Below are positions 26,063 through 35,208 of a stretch of 64,000 nt of DNA, piece after piece. Numbering within the stretch: the stretch's first letter is position 1; every line of letters starts with the position of its first letter. Position numbers and translations under genes: made by a program. The notes under the pieces were generated by a model. The model was not told the DNA's origin. It was given only the letters and a program-made list of their open reading frames with translations, and did not search any database. Origin of the DNA: Bacillus sp. EB01 (GTDB taxonomy: Bacteria > Bacillota > Bacilli > Bacillales > Cytobacillaceae); NCBI RefSeq assembly GCF_000613125.1, contig NZ_HG964497.1:1100980-1164979 (forward strand). Reading direction: 5' to 3'.

Positions 26063-26500
26063 TCACTCTTTAACAAGGACGGGTTTTTTTGCCGCTTCCT
26101 CGTATGCTTTGTGCCAATCGGGGTATTTCTTTTTTAAAGAAATGGGCTTGAATGTTTCCCTATTGGCGCATATATGGACAGAGCTGCCTGTAACAGCCAA
26201 TTCCCCATCTGTTGTTAATATCTCATAGCCGTATTTCACTCTAAAGCCGTTATATTCCTCAACCCATGTCTTAATTTTAGCGGTTTGTCCGTATCGTAAC
26301 GGTTTCTTATACGAGGCCTGTATATCGATTACAGGCGAAATAATCCCGTCCTCCTCCATCTGGGCATAGCTGAATCCTAAATCCCGTATGAAACTCGTCC
26401 GGCCAATCTCCATCCATACAAAGTAGTTGGCATGGTAAACAACGCCCATCTGATCTGTTTCTGCATAGCGGACCTCAACGCTCGTTTCACTGATCATCAT
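26063..26500 (-). CDS. yneP: YbgC/4HBT-family acyl-CoA thioesterase YneP
   Basis: Hot-dog fold thioesterase of 145 residues. EVRYAETDQMGVVYHANYF contains the catalytic Asp and the His-Ala-Asn-Tyr-Phe motif of the 4-hydroxybenzoyl-CoA thioesterase/YbgC group. Probably hydrolyses short or medium acyl-CoA; the natural substrate is unknown. Its ATG (26500) overlaps the TGA of the upstream AAA ATPase gene by four bases, so they are coupled. B. subtilis has yneP between tlp and yneQ. Confidence 0.9.
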   Translation of the reverse strand: MMISETSVEVRYAETDQMGVVYHANYFVWMEIGRTSFIRDLGFSYAQMEEDGIISPVIDIQASYKKPLRYGQTAKIKTWVEEYNGFRVKYGYEILTTDGELAVTGSSVHICANRETFKPISLKKKYPDWHKAYEEAAKKPVLVKE

Positions 26501-28797
26501 TCTTTTTCCCCTTTTCGTATTTTCTCTAAGGCTTTCTGTACATCTGCCAGGCCGAGCTGTGAGAGCTCCTCGGCATCGGCTGAATCAATGTCATCCAATA
26601 ACGAGAGCCTCAAGGACTGGGCCTGGACCGCCTCCTCAATAAGATTCGCGGCAAACCTTCCATTTCCTGAAACCAACGAATCCTTGAGAGATTCAAGAAT
26701 ATAACCCTGCGCATCTTTGGAAAGCCTGTATTGATAAGTTTCTGCATAGTTTATCATAATTTCGAGAAGTTCCTCTGTATTGTAATCGGGAAAATGGAAG
26801 AACTTTTTAAAGCGAGACCGTAACCCAGGGTTGAATTCCAGCAAAGCCTCCATCTGTTTCGGATAACCTGCAAGAACAATAACCAAATTTTCATTATGTC
26901 TTGTCATTTCATCAACAAGTGTATCAATGGCTTCCTTGCCGAAATCGCCACCTGACGTACTTAGCAGTGAATATGCTTCATCAATGAACAGGACTCCTCC
27001 CAGTGCATCTCGGACTTTCTTTCTCGTCTTCTCGGCTGTTTGGCCGACATAACTGGCGACTAGGTCCGCCCTGCTGGCAATCACCAAATGGCCACGTTTT
27101 AAAAAGCCGTTTTCTTTTAAAAGCTCAGCATAAATTTTTGCGACGGTTGTCTTCCCTGTCCCGGGGTTTCCAGTAAATACTGAATGCAGCTGAATTGGGA
27201 CCGATGGCAAGCCGCTGTCTCTTCTCATTTGCTGGAGTTTGACGAAGGCAGCCTGGGTTTTCATCTCTGCTTTCAAGGAATGCAAGCCAATCAGGCGGTC
27301 CAGTTTTTCCAGGGGACGGTTGCGGTTTTCCTTGACTGGCAGTTTAAAGTCGTTTCCGTCTAAAATGGAGAAGCGGAGAATGTCCAACATGTTGTCTTCT
27401 CGTGCTGCTCCCTTCCTGAAAATGGCCTCAAGAACAAGATTATGAACAGTTCTTGCGTTACCGAACGTTTCGTCTACCCTTTCACGTTCAAGACGTTCCT
27501 CCAGTGCGATTTTTGCCCTTTTTGTTAATAAATAATCATTATCCTCGGCAATTTTTCCGGCGATTGTAACTAATTCCTTATTCGTATAGTCTCGAAGGAA
27601 AATTTGATTCGATTGAGGAAAACGGCTGCGCAGGCCCGGGTTCGCATCGAGAAAACTCCTCATTTCTTCAGGATAACCCGCCAGGATGACAGCGAACTTC
27701 CCTCCAAATTCCTCTCCGGTCATCAATGAAACGAGGGTGTCGATGGCAGCCTGTCCATAATCGTTCCCGGTCTGGCCTTCCCGTTTTAGGCTATAGGCCT
27801 CATCTATGAACAAGACTCCTCCAATAGCGTTACTCACTATCGAACGAACGTTTTCTTCAGTCTGGCCGACGAAAGACCCTACTAACTGAGATCTATTTGT
27901 TTCTATAACCTCTTCCCTTGGTAAAAAGCCAAGTTCGTGAAAGATCCTTGCCAAAAGTCTGGACAGTGTTGTTTTTCCAGTGCCCGGGTTGCCGGTAAGG
28001 ACAAAATTAAGACTAAGCTCATCTTTCATTTGGAAGCCAAGGTCTTTACGCTTTTTTTGAAACTTAAGGTACTGATAATAATCTTTGACCCGATCTTTAA
28101 CAGTTTCAAGACCGATCATCTGATTTAATTCATCGATCGCATTCACTGTTGCTTCATTTTCTGCCTCAGTGGATTCTGCAAATTGGCTTGCCCATTCTCT
28201 TTTAATTGCCTTTACCTGTTCAAGTCTAGTTGACAATTCATCAATATAAGCCGCTGTGTGGAAAACTCCTGTAATCGATTGTTCGTATTCCTCGGCAGCT
28301 TTTAAAAGTTCGCTCGTTGATTTGATTGCATCTAGCATCAAGTTATAGAGCTTAGCCTGTATAGGGTCCAGTGCGCCTTGTAGCGAGTGGTCCAATTGAT
28401 CAAGCTGATCATCAGCCTGTTCAAGGAAATTTCGGCAAATCATTATATATTCTTCGGCAATTTTCTTTTTGGTCGTCCGATTATCCGTTTCCCTGATAGG
28501 GGGAAAATCCAGAGAATCTAAAAATGGTGCCGCAGTGCGCCATGTAGTTTTGCTTAAAAAACCTTGTGCTTCGAGATTGGATGGATCCAGTTCTGCAGCG
28601 CGTTTCATCCATACAATTCCGAGCCGATCCTTTTTGTCTTTATGGAGGCGGGATTTTCCAGCCATTGTGAGCAAGTGTGAAATCTCATTAGTCTCAAGTT
28701 CTCTATCATGCTCCATTATGTAAGCGAGTATCTCAGCCTCGTCATTGATGTAACCTTTTTGTTCCAATTCACTTTTCCATATCGTTTGCTGCTGCAT
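26497..28797 (-). CDS. Two-domain AAA ATPase, CbbX/SpoVK-like
   Basis: Protein of 766 residues. After an N-terminal helical/TPR-like region of about 220 residues there are two AAA modules: the first has Walker A GNPGTGKTT (269-277) and Walker B GGVLFIDEAYSL (326-337), the second repeats both (543-551 and near 600-612). The wording is that of the CbbX/CfxQ subfamily, which includes SpoVK and type VII secretion EccA-like chaperones. A remodelling or chaperone function is expected; the client is unknown. It is coupled to yneP by an ATGA overlap and lies downstream of tlp, with a terminator in between. Confidence 0.9.
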   Translation of the reverse strand: MQQQTIWKSELEQKGYINDEAEILAYIMEHDRELETNEISHLLTMAGKSRLHKDKKDRLGIVWMKRAAELDPSNLEAQGFLSKTTWRTAAPFLDSLDFPPIRETDNRTTKKKIAEEYIMICRNFLEQADDQLDQLDHSLQGALDPIQAKLYNLMLDAIKSTSELLKAAEEYEQSITGVFHTAAYIDELSTRLEQVKAIKREWASQFAESTEAENEATVNAIDELNQMIGLETVKDRVKDYYQYLKFQKKRKDLGFQMKDELSLNFVLTGNPGTGKTTLSRLLARIFHELGFLPREEVIETNRSQLVGSFVGQTEENVRSIVSNAIGGVLFIDEAYSLKREGQTGNDYGQAAIDTLVSLMTGEEFGGKFAVILAGYPEEMRSFLDANPGLRSRFPQSNQIFLRDYTNKELVTIAGKIAEDNDYLLTKRAKIALEERLERERVDETFGNARTVHNLVLEAIFRKGAAREDNMLDILRFSILDGNDFKLPVKENRNRPLEKLDRLIGLHSLKAEMKTQAAFVKLQQMRRDSGLPSVPIQLHSVFTGNPGTGKTTVAKIYAELLKENGFLKRGHLVIASRADLVASYVGQTAEKTRKKVRDALGGVLFIDEAYSLLSTSGGDFGKEAIDTLVDEMTRHNENLVIVLAGYPKQMEALLEFNPGLRSRFKKFFHFPDYNTEELLEIMINYAETYQYRLSKDAQGYILESLKDSLVSGNGRFAANLIEEAVQAQSLRLSLLDDIDSADAEELSQLGLADVQKALEKIRKGEKE

Positions 28798-28874
28798 AGT
28801 GCCTCACTTCTATTAAATGTTTTTTACTATCGTACCATATTGTGTACAATGCTGCGAAAAGTGCGCTTAAAAGG

Positions 28875-28898
28875 AAAAAAGACCCCATTTAAAGGTCT
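28875..28898 (-). terminator. Terminator of tlp
   Basis: AGACC/GGTCT arms (28880-28884 and 28894-28898) followed on the minus strand by a T-run. Confidence 0.65.
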
Positions 28899-28987
28899 TC
28901 TTTCCTGTTGATTAAGTCTTCTGACGGGTTCCCTGCCCTCTTATTTAGCAGGGGAAAACAATTAGATAAATATAGTGGCTAAACCAA

Positions 28988-29227
28988 TTATTCCAGGTTT
29001 TGGCCGTTCGCGCGGGCTTCATCTTTAACTTCGGCCCTTAATGCATCCAGGCTTTCACGCCTGCGTGCATTTTTTTCTTCTACTTGCCTTCTTGTTTCGG
29101 AACTGTCAGAAAGGGCAGCGGTTTCTTCGGCTGCTTCCATATTTTCAATTGTGTTATGGATCATTTGCTGAAGCTTTTCGACGTTATCACTGCGGTCATC
29201 TGGCTTTGGCTTGTTTCCAAATGGCAT
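28988..29227 (-). CDS. tlp: Small acid-soluble spore protein Tlp
   Basis: 79-residue hydrophilic protein. KPDDRSDNVEKLQQMIHNTIEN and KNARRRESLDALRAEV are the two conserved stretches of the thioredoxin-like spore protein Tlp, a minor SASP made in the forespore. A strong GGAGGAAA site precedes ATG 29227. B. subtilis has tlp next to yneN, as here with sspN and fbpB interposed. Forespore (sigma-G) expression is expected from the family; I could not define the promoter. Confidence 0.93.
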   Translation of the reverse strand: MPFGNKPKPDDRSDNVEKLQQMIHNTIENMEAAEETAALSDSSETRRQVEEKNARRRESLDALRAEVKDEARANGQNLE

Positions 29228-29309
29228 GCTATTTCCTCCTTCTGTTCTTCTTTGGAATCAAGCTTATTTTTTACGGTTTGACGAAAAATATCAGCAGTTT
29301 TTTTGGAAA

Positions 29310-29625
29310 TAAGAAAAGCGCAGGCGCCTTCGTGACAGGCAAAGATCGCTCCTCGAGCCAGGCAAAGAGCGCCTGTCTCTGCGATGTTAATTGCACGGAT
29401 GCTTTCCTTTGTGTCCCTACGATAATTATTCTTAGAAGCTATCCTTAGTGGTCAGCGCCGTATGGACCGAAGTACCCTTGGCGTTAGGCGCTCCTAGAAA
29501 ATCCTCATTACGCTATCACGTAATTTCGTGCGATGCATTTTCGGGAAGCTTTCCTTGTGCTATCGCTTTTTCTTCCTTCGATGTTAATGCGCCAAAGCTT
29601 TCCTTGTGGATATAAACAAGAAAAA
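29310..29625. repeat. Dispersed intergenic repeat-like block between tlp and sspN
   Basis: This gene-free stretch (29228-29686) begins with AAAAGCGCAGGCGCCTTCG, which recurs almost unchanged at about 62783-62803 upstream of the DNA glycosylase gene. It continues with several GCGCC-type inverted segments. No credible open frame with a ribosome site was found. It looks like a Bacillus dispersed repetitive element rather than a gene. Confidence 0.5.
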
Positions 29626-29686
29626 GCCCTGGTAATTAGCCATGGCTTCTCCCCTATACCTTACTTGTGCCGCTTCTTGCGGAAAT

Positions 29687-29830
29687 TTATTCGCCTTTAG
29701 TTTGGATTACTTGGGCGTGTTTACCTGAAGTATCGTTCATTTTTTTTCCTTTATTTCCGCTAAAACCTCTTGGCTGAGTCCCAAGATGGCTAGGTACATG
29801 GTGTTTGCTATCGCGTTTTGGATTTCCCAT
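29687..29830 (-). CDS. sspN: Small acid-soluble spore protein SspN
   Basis: 47 residues, too short for the usual length filter. MGNPKRDSKHHVPSHLGTQP, the middle GNKGKKMNDTSGK and the end VIQTKGE match SspN of B. subtilis (which also has YVPSHLGTKP, KGEKMHDTSG and IMQTKGE). The start ATG 29830 follows GGAGGGATGAAG. Minor SASP of the forespore; probably sigma-G dependent, from family knowledge. Confidence 0.9.
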   Translation of the reverse strand: MGNPKRDSKHHVPSHLGTQPRGFSGNKGKKMNDTSGKHAQVIQTKGE

Positions 29831-29892
29831 CTTCATCCCTCCTGCAATTATTTTTGCCTTTGAGGTAAAAAAGATGAGTGGTAAACAATGTG

Positions 29893-30024
29893 TTATTCAG
29901 CCTTGCCGAGGCGCTTGGCTTCTAATCGAAGCTCGATTTTTTCCATGGCTTCATGATCTTTCAGAAGCTGGCTTTTATTTTCGGAAACAAGCTCAGCAAA
30001 TGTCCGTTTTCGTGGCTTTCGCAT
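29893..30024 (-). CDS. FbpB family small basic protein
   Basis: 43-residue basic peptide MRKPRKRTFAELVSENKSQ... with a Glu/Lys/Arg helix at its end. The RK-RK-FAELV-ENK pattern is that of the FbpB family; B. subtilis FbpB helps the Fur-controlled small RNA FsrA repress iron-rich proteins. This one is next to an FsrA-type target (acnA lies 1.2 kb away), but its own role is inferred only. GGAAGGTGAT precedes ATG 30024. Confidence 0.75.
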   Translation of the reverse strand: MRKPRKRTFAELVSENKSQLLKDHEAMEKIELRLEAKRLGKAE

Positions 30025-30160
30025 GGTATCACCTTCCTTACTACTATTCTAACAGTAAGTATGCCCGGAATCGCTTTCAATTATTACAACTTTTTGAAAA
30101 TTTAATCGAGGGAATAACTGGAAGTGAAATACCATATATCTTTTGATTATTCATGGAACC

Positions 30161-30188
30161 AAAAAACCGCCAGGAGTGAACCTGACGG
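30161..30188 (-). terminator. Terminator of yneN
   Basis: CCGCCAGG (30167-30174) pairs with CCTGACGG (30181-30188) with one G-T pair; six T follow on the minus strand. Confidence 0.82.
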
Positions 30189-30197
30189 CTTGTTTGT

Positions 30198-30722
30198 TTA
30201 TTGGAGGTCTTCCACATACTGGACCATAGCATCATGAGGCATTGCCCCTATGAATTTTTCCTGGATAACCCCATTGCTATCAATGAAAAATGAAGTAGGA
30301 ATTGAAACAACTTGATATTGTTGGTTCACCTTATCTTCTTCATCAAGAAGAATCGGAAAGGTTATTCCATTTTCATCAATGAATCCCTGTACATCAAGCT
30401 GGGGGTCGATATTTACTGCAAGGATGACAAGATCTTCAGAAGCTTCTTCATGTAGCTTCTGCATGTCGGGCATTTCTTTTTTACAAGGTGCACACCAGGT
30501 TGCCCAGAAGTTCAGCATGACCTTTTTGCCTTTCAACTCGGAAAGTTTGACGGTACCACCTTTTAATGTTTTAAGTTCAAAATCCGGGGCTTTTACACCT
30601 GCTTCAAGTATTTGAGCCGAAGCATCTTTTGATGGCTCTTCTTTTTTATTGTCAAGTGATACAAACATGGCAATGGCCATCAATGCGAGTATTAGAACGC
30701 TGGCTATCCACTTTTTTGCCAT
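30198..30722 (-). CDS. yneN: Membrane-anchored thiol-disulfide oxidoreductase, YneN/ResA-like
   Basis: 174-residue protein with an N-terminal uncleaved signal anchor (about residues 4-23) and an extracytoplasmic thioredoxin fold. FWATWCAPCKKEMP holds the redox CxxC with the CAPC signature, and SIPTSFFID provides the cis-proline. Proteins of this group (ResA, StoA, YneN) reduce disulfides outside the membrane, for example in cytochrome c or spore maturation. Its location just after acnA matches yneN of B. subtilis. AGGGGCG-type site precedes ATG 30722. Confidence 0.9.
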   Translation of the reverse strand: MAKKWIASVLILALMAIAMFVSLDNKKEEPSKDASAQILEAGVKAPDFELKTLKGGTVKLSELKGKKVMLNFWATWCAPCKKEMPDMQKLHEEASEDLVILAVNIDPQLDVQGFIDENGITFPILLDEEDKVNQQYQVVSIPTSFFIDSNGVIQEKFIGAMPHDAMVQYVEDLQ

Positions 30723-30837
30723 TCTAGCGCCCCTCCTTTTTAACTACTATCCCGATTTTACACTATCTAAAGAGAGGAAATAAAGGTAATTGCACAAGAA
30801 ATCGTGCCGATACTGTGACAATGGGTTTCGTCATTCA

Positions 30838-31040
30838 TGGTAGTTGATTCGCGCTCCGGGATGCTTGCGGACCTTAGGGGCGGGCGGTGAGCCTCCTCAT
30901 CGCTAAAGCGATTGCGGGGTATCACCTGTCCCACTGTTCCCGCAGGACGTTGAGTAAGCTCCCAAGAAAAAGCATCGCAGGAGAAAATGCGTCTTTTGCA
31001 TTTTCGAACGAGTCTCGCACCCTCCGCTCCAATCAACTAA
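30838..31040. repeat. Dispersed repeat copy 1
   Basis: Within the gene-free 30723-31150, the stretch from CTCCTC to GAACGAGTCT is about 80 percent identical by eye to 44445-44555. The core AAAAGCATCGCAGGAGAAA and CATTTTCGAACGAGTCT occur in both copies in the same orientation. No gene is supported inside; small open frames there differ between copies. Confidence 0.7.
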
Positions 31041-31149
31041 ATGCCAATCGTTTTCTATTCCAATAGCAATAAAGTTTACGAAAACAGCAATAAACATATC
31101 CTTTACAAAACAACTAATAAAAAAGTAAGTACGTTGAAGACTCCAACAA

Positions 31150-31178
31150 ATAAAGACACCATACGATTGTATGGTGCC
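31150..31178 (-). terminator. Terminator of acnA
   Basis: CACCATAC (31157-31164) pairs with GTATGGTG (31169-31176) with a GATT loop; a short T-rich tract follows on the minus strand. Confidence 0.7.
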
Positions 31179-31194
31179 CTAAAGTATAAAAAGT

Positions 31195-33903
31195 TTATGC
31201 CTTCAATTTTTCACGAAGAACCATTGGAAGGATACCGCCATGGCGATAGTAGTCAATTTCAACTTCAGAATCGAAGCGGACAAGCACTTCAAATTCTGTT
31301 ACGTTACCGTCTTCATCGACTGCTGTCACTTTCAGAAGATCACGAGGGCGAACGTTCTCATCTACTTGTACAGTGATGGTTTCTTTTCCTGTTAGCCCAA
31401 GTGTTTCTGCACTTTCGCCTTCCTTGAATTGAAGCGGCAGAACGCCCATCATAACAAGATTTGAACGGTGAATACGCTCAAAGCTTTCTGCGATGACAGT
31501 CTTAATTCCAAGCAGGTTTGTTCCTTTTGCAGCCCAGTCACGGGAAGAGCCCATTCCGTAATCTTTACCGGCGAGAACAACAAGGCCTGTGCCTTCATCT
31601 TTGTACTTCATGCAGGCATCGAAAATTGTAGTCACTTCACCCGTTGGCCAGTAGGTTGTAAATCCTCCTTCTGTGCCAGGAGCAACCTGGTTACGGATTC
31701 GGATATTGGCGAAAGTACCGCGCATCATGACCTCGTGGTTACCACGGCGTGAGCCATATGAGTTAAAGTCGCGTGGCTGAACACCTTTTTCAAGCAAATA
31801 TTTACCTGCAGGAGTGTTTTTGCCGATTGCCCCAGCCGGTGAAATATGGTCGGTTGTGACGGAATCGCCAAACTTGGCAACAACTCGCAGGTTTGCAAGA
31901 GGCTCAACCTTGCCTGGCTCAGGAGACAAGCCTTCAAAATAAGGCGGGTTTTGGATGTAGGTAGAATCCGCATCCCAGCTGTAAAGCGGCTCATTGCTCG
32001 TCTGGATTTCATTCCAGCGCTCGTTGTCACTGAAAACATTTTCATATTCTCTTCTGAATAATTCAGGAGTAACGGTTTGTTTAACTACTTCATTTACTTC
32101 TTCAGTTGTTGGCCAGATGTCCTTGAAGTAAATATCGTTTCCATCGCGGTCCTTGCCGATTGGCTCAACCTGGAAGTCAACGTTCACATTACCTGCAAGT
32201 GCATACGCAACAACAAGTGGCGGAGAAGCAAGATAGTTAGCTTTTACTAATGGATGGATACGTCCTTCAAAGTTCCTGTTGCCTGAAAGGACAGACGTAA
32301 CAAGAAGATCGTTATCCGCAACTGCTTTTTCGATTTCCTCGCGAAGCGGTCCGGAGTTTCCGATGCAAGTTGTACAACCATAACCAACTAGGTTAAATCC
32401 AAGTTTTTCAAGGTATGGAAGCAAGCCGGAATCACGGAGATATCCTGTAACTACCTTCGAACCAGGTGCCAGTGATGTTTTAACGAACTTTGGTACTTCC
32501 ATTCCAAGCTCGACAGCTTTTTTCGCTACAAGTCCCGCTCCAACGAGTACGTATGGATTGGATGTATTTGTACAGGAAGTAATCGCCGCAATAGCGACTG
32601 CGCCTGTCTTCATTGCTGTCTGGTCGCCGTTGTTGAAGTTTACGGTAACTTCCCTATCAAGCTCCTTCTCCTTTAACCCGAATCCCTGGTTTCCTTGAGG
32701 GGCGCTGACGGCTTTGACAAACTCTTCTTTCATTTTTGAAAGAGGAATCAAATCCTGCGGGCGCTTAGGGCCGGACAGGTTGGCTTCAATACCGCTAAGG
32801 TCAATTTCAACTACATCGGTGTAAACTGGTTCAATCGCTGGATCAAAGAACAGCCCATTCGCTTTGCAGTATGCTTCAACGACGTTTACTTGTTCATCAT
32901 CACGTCCAGTTAGGCGCATATAGTCAAGAGATTCGTTATCGATCGGGAAGAACCCGCAAGTTGCGCCGTATTCCGGAGCCATGTTGGCGATTGTCGCACG
33001 GTCCGCAAGTGGCAGCTGCGATACTCCAGGTCCGAAGAATTCAACGAATTTACCGACTACGCCGTGGCTTCTTAGCACTTGTGTAACCTTCAATGCAAGG
33101 TCAGTCGCAGTAGCGCCATTTGGAAGGGTGCCTACAAGCTTGACGCCGACTACTTCAGGAACAGGGAAATAAGACGGCTGGCCAAGCATTCCTGCTTCAG
33201 CTTCAATACCGCCTACACCCCATCCTAGAACGCCAAGGCCATTGATCATCGTTGTATGCGAGTCTGTCCCGACTAGAGTATCAGGGTATGCTTCCAATTC
33301 TCCATCTGCTGTCTCGGCAACATGGACAACATCTGCCAGATACTCCAGGTTTACCTGGTGGACTATACCAGTTGCAGGCGGTACAGCGCGATAGTTATTG
33401 AATGCTTTTTGTGCCCAGTTCAGGAACTGGTAACGCTCTGCGTTACGCTCGAATTCAAGAACCATGTTGGCTTCAAGTGATCCAGGGCCGCCGTATTGAT
33501 CAACCTGTACAGAGTGGTCAATGACAAGATCGACAGTCTTTTCAGGATTGATTTTATCAGCGTCACCGCCCAGGTCTGCTACTGCCTTACGAAGCGAGGC
33601 AAGGTCAACAACGACCGGAACGCCAGTGAAGTCCTGAAGGATGACGCGTGATGGTTTGAATGGAACATCCACATCACGGACTTCGCTTGTGCCCCATTTT
33701 GCTAGGTTTTCAACATGCTCCTTTGTGATGACACGGCCATCATTCTGGCGAAGCACCGATTCTAAAAGAACTTTAATGGAATAAGGCAAGTTTGCAACTT
33801 TGCCAGCGCCTGCTTCCTCAAGAGCAGCCAGACGGTAGTAATGGTAGCGTTTACCGTTAGCCTCAAATGAAGAGCGGGCATTAAATACATCATGATTTGT
33901 CAT
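31195..33903 (-). CDS. acnA: Aconitate hydratase (aconitase)
   Basis: Interconverts citrate and isocitrate in the TCA cycle with a [4Fe-4S] cluster. From ATG 33903 (site GAAGGGGG; the open frame upstream to 33999 has no site) it has 902 residues, typical of AcnA/CitB. The cluster ligands are C444 in SCTNTSNP, and C510 and C513 in [32 protein letters not shown] earlier and the C-terminal swivelling domain ([12 protein letters not shown]) are intact. The Bacillus enzyme also binds mRNA when it loses its cluster. Usually repressed by CcpC and CodY; I could not identify operators with confidence. Confidence 0.97.
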   Translation of the reverse strand: MTNHDVFNARSSFEANGKRYHYYRLAALEEAGAGKVANLPYSIKVLLESVLRQNDGRVITKEHVENLAKWGTSEVRDVDVPFKPSRVILQDFTGVPVVVDLASLRKAVADLGGDADKINPEKTVDLVIDHSVQVDQYGGPGSLEANMVLEFERNAERYQFLNWAQKAFNNYRAVPPATGIVHQVNLEYLADVVHVAETADGELEAYPDTLVGTDSHTTMINGLGVLGWGVGGIEAEAGMLGQPSYFPVPEVVGVKLVGTLPNGATATDLALKVTQVLRSHGVVGKFVEFFGPGVSQLPLADRATIANMAPEYGATCGFFPIDNESLDYMRLTGRDDEQVNVVEAYCKANGLFFDPAIEPVYTDVVEIDLSGIEANLSGPKRPQDLIPLSKMKEEFVKAVSAPQGNQGFGLKEKELDREVTVNFNNGDQTAMKTGAVAIAAITSCTNTSNPYVLVGAGLVAKKAVELGMEVPKFVKTSLAPGSKVVTGYLRDSGLLPYLEKLGFNLVGYGCTTCIGNSGPLREEIEKAVADNDLLVTSVLSGNRNFEGRIHPLVKANYLASPPLVVAYALAGNVNVDFQVEPIGKDRDGNDIYFKDIWPTTEEVNEVVKQTVTPELFRREYENVFSDNERWNEIQTSNEPLYSWDADSTYIQNPPYFEGLSPEPGKVEPLANLRVVAKFGDSVTTDHISPAGAIGKNTPAGKYLLEKGVQPRDFNSYGSRRGNHEVMMRGTFANIRIRNQVAPGTEGGFTTYWPTGEVTTIFDACMKYKDEGTGLVVLAGKDYGMGSSRDWAAKGTNLLGIKTVIAESFERIHRSNLVMMGVLPLQFKEGESAETLGLTGKETITVQVDENVRPRDLLKVTAVDEDGNVTEFEVLVRFDSEVEIDYYRHGGILPMVLREKLKA

Positions 33904-34401
33904 ATGTAAACCCCCTTCTTTCTTCAACACAATAATATAGTAAAAAATTCTAAAAGTCGAAAAGTTTGAACTTCTCCCATCCTCCACGACTTTTCGCACA
34001 ATTATATCGTAATATAACGAGATTGCTATGTAAATAATTAGAATGTTATTGATTTCAATAAGTTTTTCTTATACCAAAAATAAAAATAGCTCTGTATTTT
34101 TGTTTTTGGGGTATTTTTCACAATCTTTAAAGTGAGTGGCGAGCCAATCCGTAAACCTTCTGCCTATGGAGGTTCCAAGGCTCTTGATCTGTCCGGGCGC
34201 TATTAAACTGCCTGTAAACTGAAGTTCTTAGGCTCATATAAATTTTTTGTGTACAGTTGCTGCCATACTCTTTTTTGTGGTTTTTATCTCAAAATGGGTC
34301 CGCTAAATCGTTAGGTGTAAAAAAACAAATAAAGTTATGGTAAAAAAGCAAATCATGCTTTTTGTGAATAAGGAAAATATATAAATAGGGGGTGATTAAT
34401 C
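33904..34401. other. Intergenic region between acnA and sspO with a GC-richer patch
   Basis: No gene in about 500 bp. Most is AT-rich, but 34132-34205 is GC-richer and on the minus strand shows complementary segments (GGAACCTCC with GGAGGTTCC within 34172-34186). A 36-codon frame there (ATG near 34237) has no ribosome site. No tRNA fold, including Sec-tRNA, could be drawn. Confidence 0.4.
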
Positions 34402-34551
34402 GTGGCGAAAAAAAGAGCGAATCATGTGCGTCCTGGTATGAACGCGGCCAAGGCACAGGGTATGGGTGCTGGATATAACGAAGAAGCTGGAACTGAGCAA
34501 TTAACGGAGATGGAAAGGCAAAACAATAAAAAGAGGAAAAAGAATCAATAG
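34402..34551 (+). CDS. sspO: Small acid-soluble spore protein SspO
   Basis: 49 residues from GTG 34402, preceded by [36 protein letters not shown] and the end [15 protein letters not shown] match SspO (CotK) of B. subtilis, which begins MVKRKANHVINGMN. Forespore SASP, present between acnA and sspP as in B. subtilis. It ends just before a very strong terminator. Confidence 0.93.
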   Translation: MAKKRANHVRPGMNAAKAQGMGAGYNEEAGTEQLTEMERQNNKKRKKNQ

Positions 34552-34556
34552 GCAGC

Positions 34557-34604
34557 AATAACAGTTAAAGGAACAAGCGAGTGCTTGTTCCTTTAACTGT
34601 TATT
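34557..34604. terminator. Bidirectional terminator
   Basis: A perfect 22-bp stem (34557-34578 with 34583-34604) with a GAGT loop lies between the convergent sspO and the coiled-coil gene. Confidence 0.88.
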
Positions 34605-34860
34605 GGAAATTATTCACTTCATCAACAATAGACCGTAAATCCTGCCGGAATTGTTCCAGCTGGGCACGCTGATGTTCAGATGCGACTTCTAGGGCATTTT
34701 CTATTTGTGAATATGCTTCATTTACTTCATTTTTCAAATGCTTTAGTTGGTGGCCGTAGCTTGCACTGTCTCTGATAATTTCCGTATAAAGTTCGTGAGC
34801 TTCTTCGTATCCTTGCTGGGCCGCCTGAAATGCTTGCTGTTTATTCTTATGGTAAGGCAT
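34600..34860 (-). CDS. Small coiled-coil protein, 86 aa (YtzC/DUF2524-like?)
   Basis: Entirely helical, Gln/Glu-rich, begins MPYHKNKQQAFQAAQQGYEEAHELY and ends with EHQRAQLEQFRQDLRSIVDEV. The pattern recalls the small YtzC-type (DUF2524) proteins of Bacillus, but I am not sure. ATG 34860 lies eleven bases after AAGGAG; a GTG four codons earlier overlaps the site. It separates sspO from sspP on the opposite strand. Confidence 0.6.
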   Translation of the reverse strand: MPYHKNKQQAFQAAQQGYEEAHELYTEIIRDSASYGHQLKHLKNEVNEAYSQIENALEVASEHQRAQLEQFRQDLRSIVDEVNNFQ

Positions 34861-35022
34861 CGTGTTGTCCACTCCTTAAATAGGTTAAGCATGTACCGCG
34901 TACCGTTAAAGTGTGCACTTTGCATTAAATTATTCAAGGGGCTTAAAATGCTTGGCGTGGATGTTTTCGGAAGGGATAAAACAACTTGCCGGGTCCATCC
35001 TAATGAGTAGGAGGGATGAAAA

Positions 35023-35154
35023 ATGGCGAAAAATAATCGTAGCAACCGTGAGCTTGTCCAGAATAGCAGCCAGCCTAAACCGCTTAGCGGTTCCCATAAA
35101 GTAAAAAACCGCCAGCATTCGAGGGCAAAACACAACACCCATCATGATATGTAG
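35023..35154 (+). CDS. sspP: Small acid-soluble spore protein SspP
   Basis: 43 residues starting [32 protein letters not shown] and AKHNTHHDM match SspP (CotL) of B. subtilis (PEPLSGSKKVKNRNHTR, QKHNSSHDM). ATG 35023 follows TAGGAGGGATGA. Forespore protein; in B. subtilis co-transcribed with sspO, while here an antisense gene and a terminator lie between them, so it probably has its own promoter. Confidence 0.92.
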   Translation: MAKNNRSNRELVQNSSQPKPLSGSHKVKNRQHSRAKHNTHHDM

Positions 35155-35159
35155 CATAA

Positions 35160-35193
35160 AAGAAGCGTCCGATACGTAATCTATCGGACGCCT
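35160..35193. terminator. Bidirectional terminator between sspP and selA
   Basis: GCGTCCGATA (35165-35174) pairs perfectly with TATCGGACGC (35182-35191); on the minus strand a short T-rich stretch follows. Confidence 0.82.
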
Positions 35194-35208
35194 GTTTCCA
35201 TATAGGGT

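Noticed and set aside
34130-34240. 36-codon frame or tRNA-Sec gene on the minus strand
   Set aside because: No ribosome site for the frame, and no cloverleaf, TCA anticodon loop or long variable arm could be drawn.
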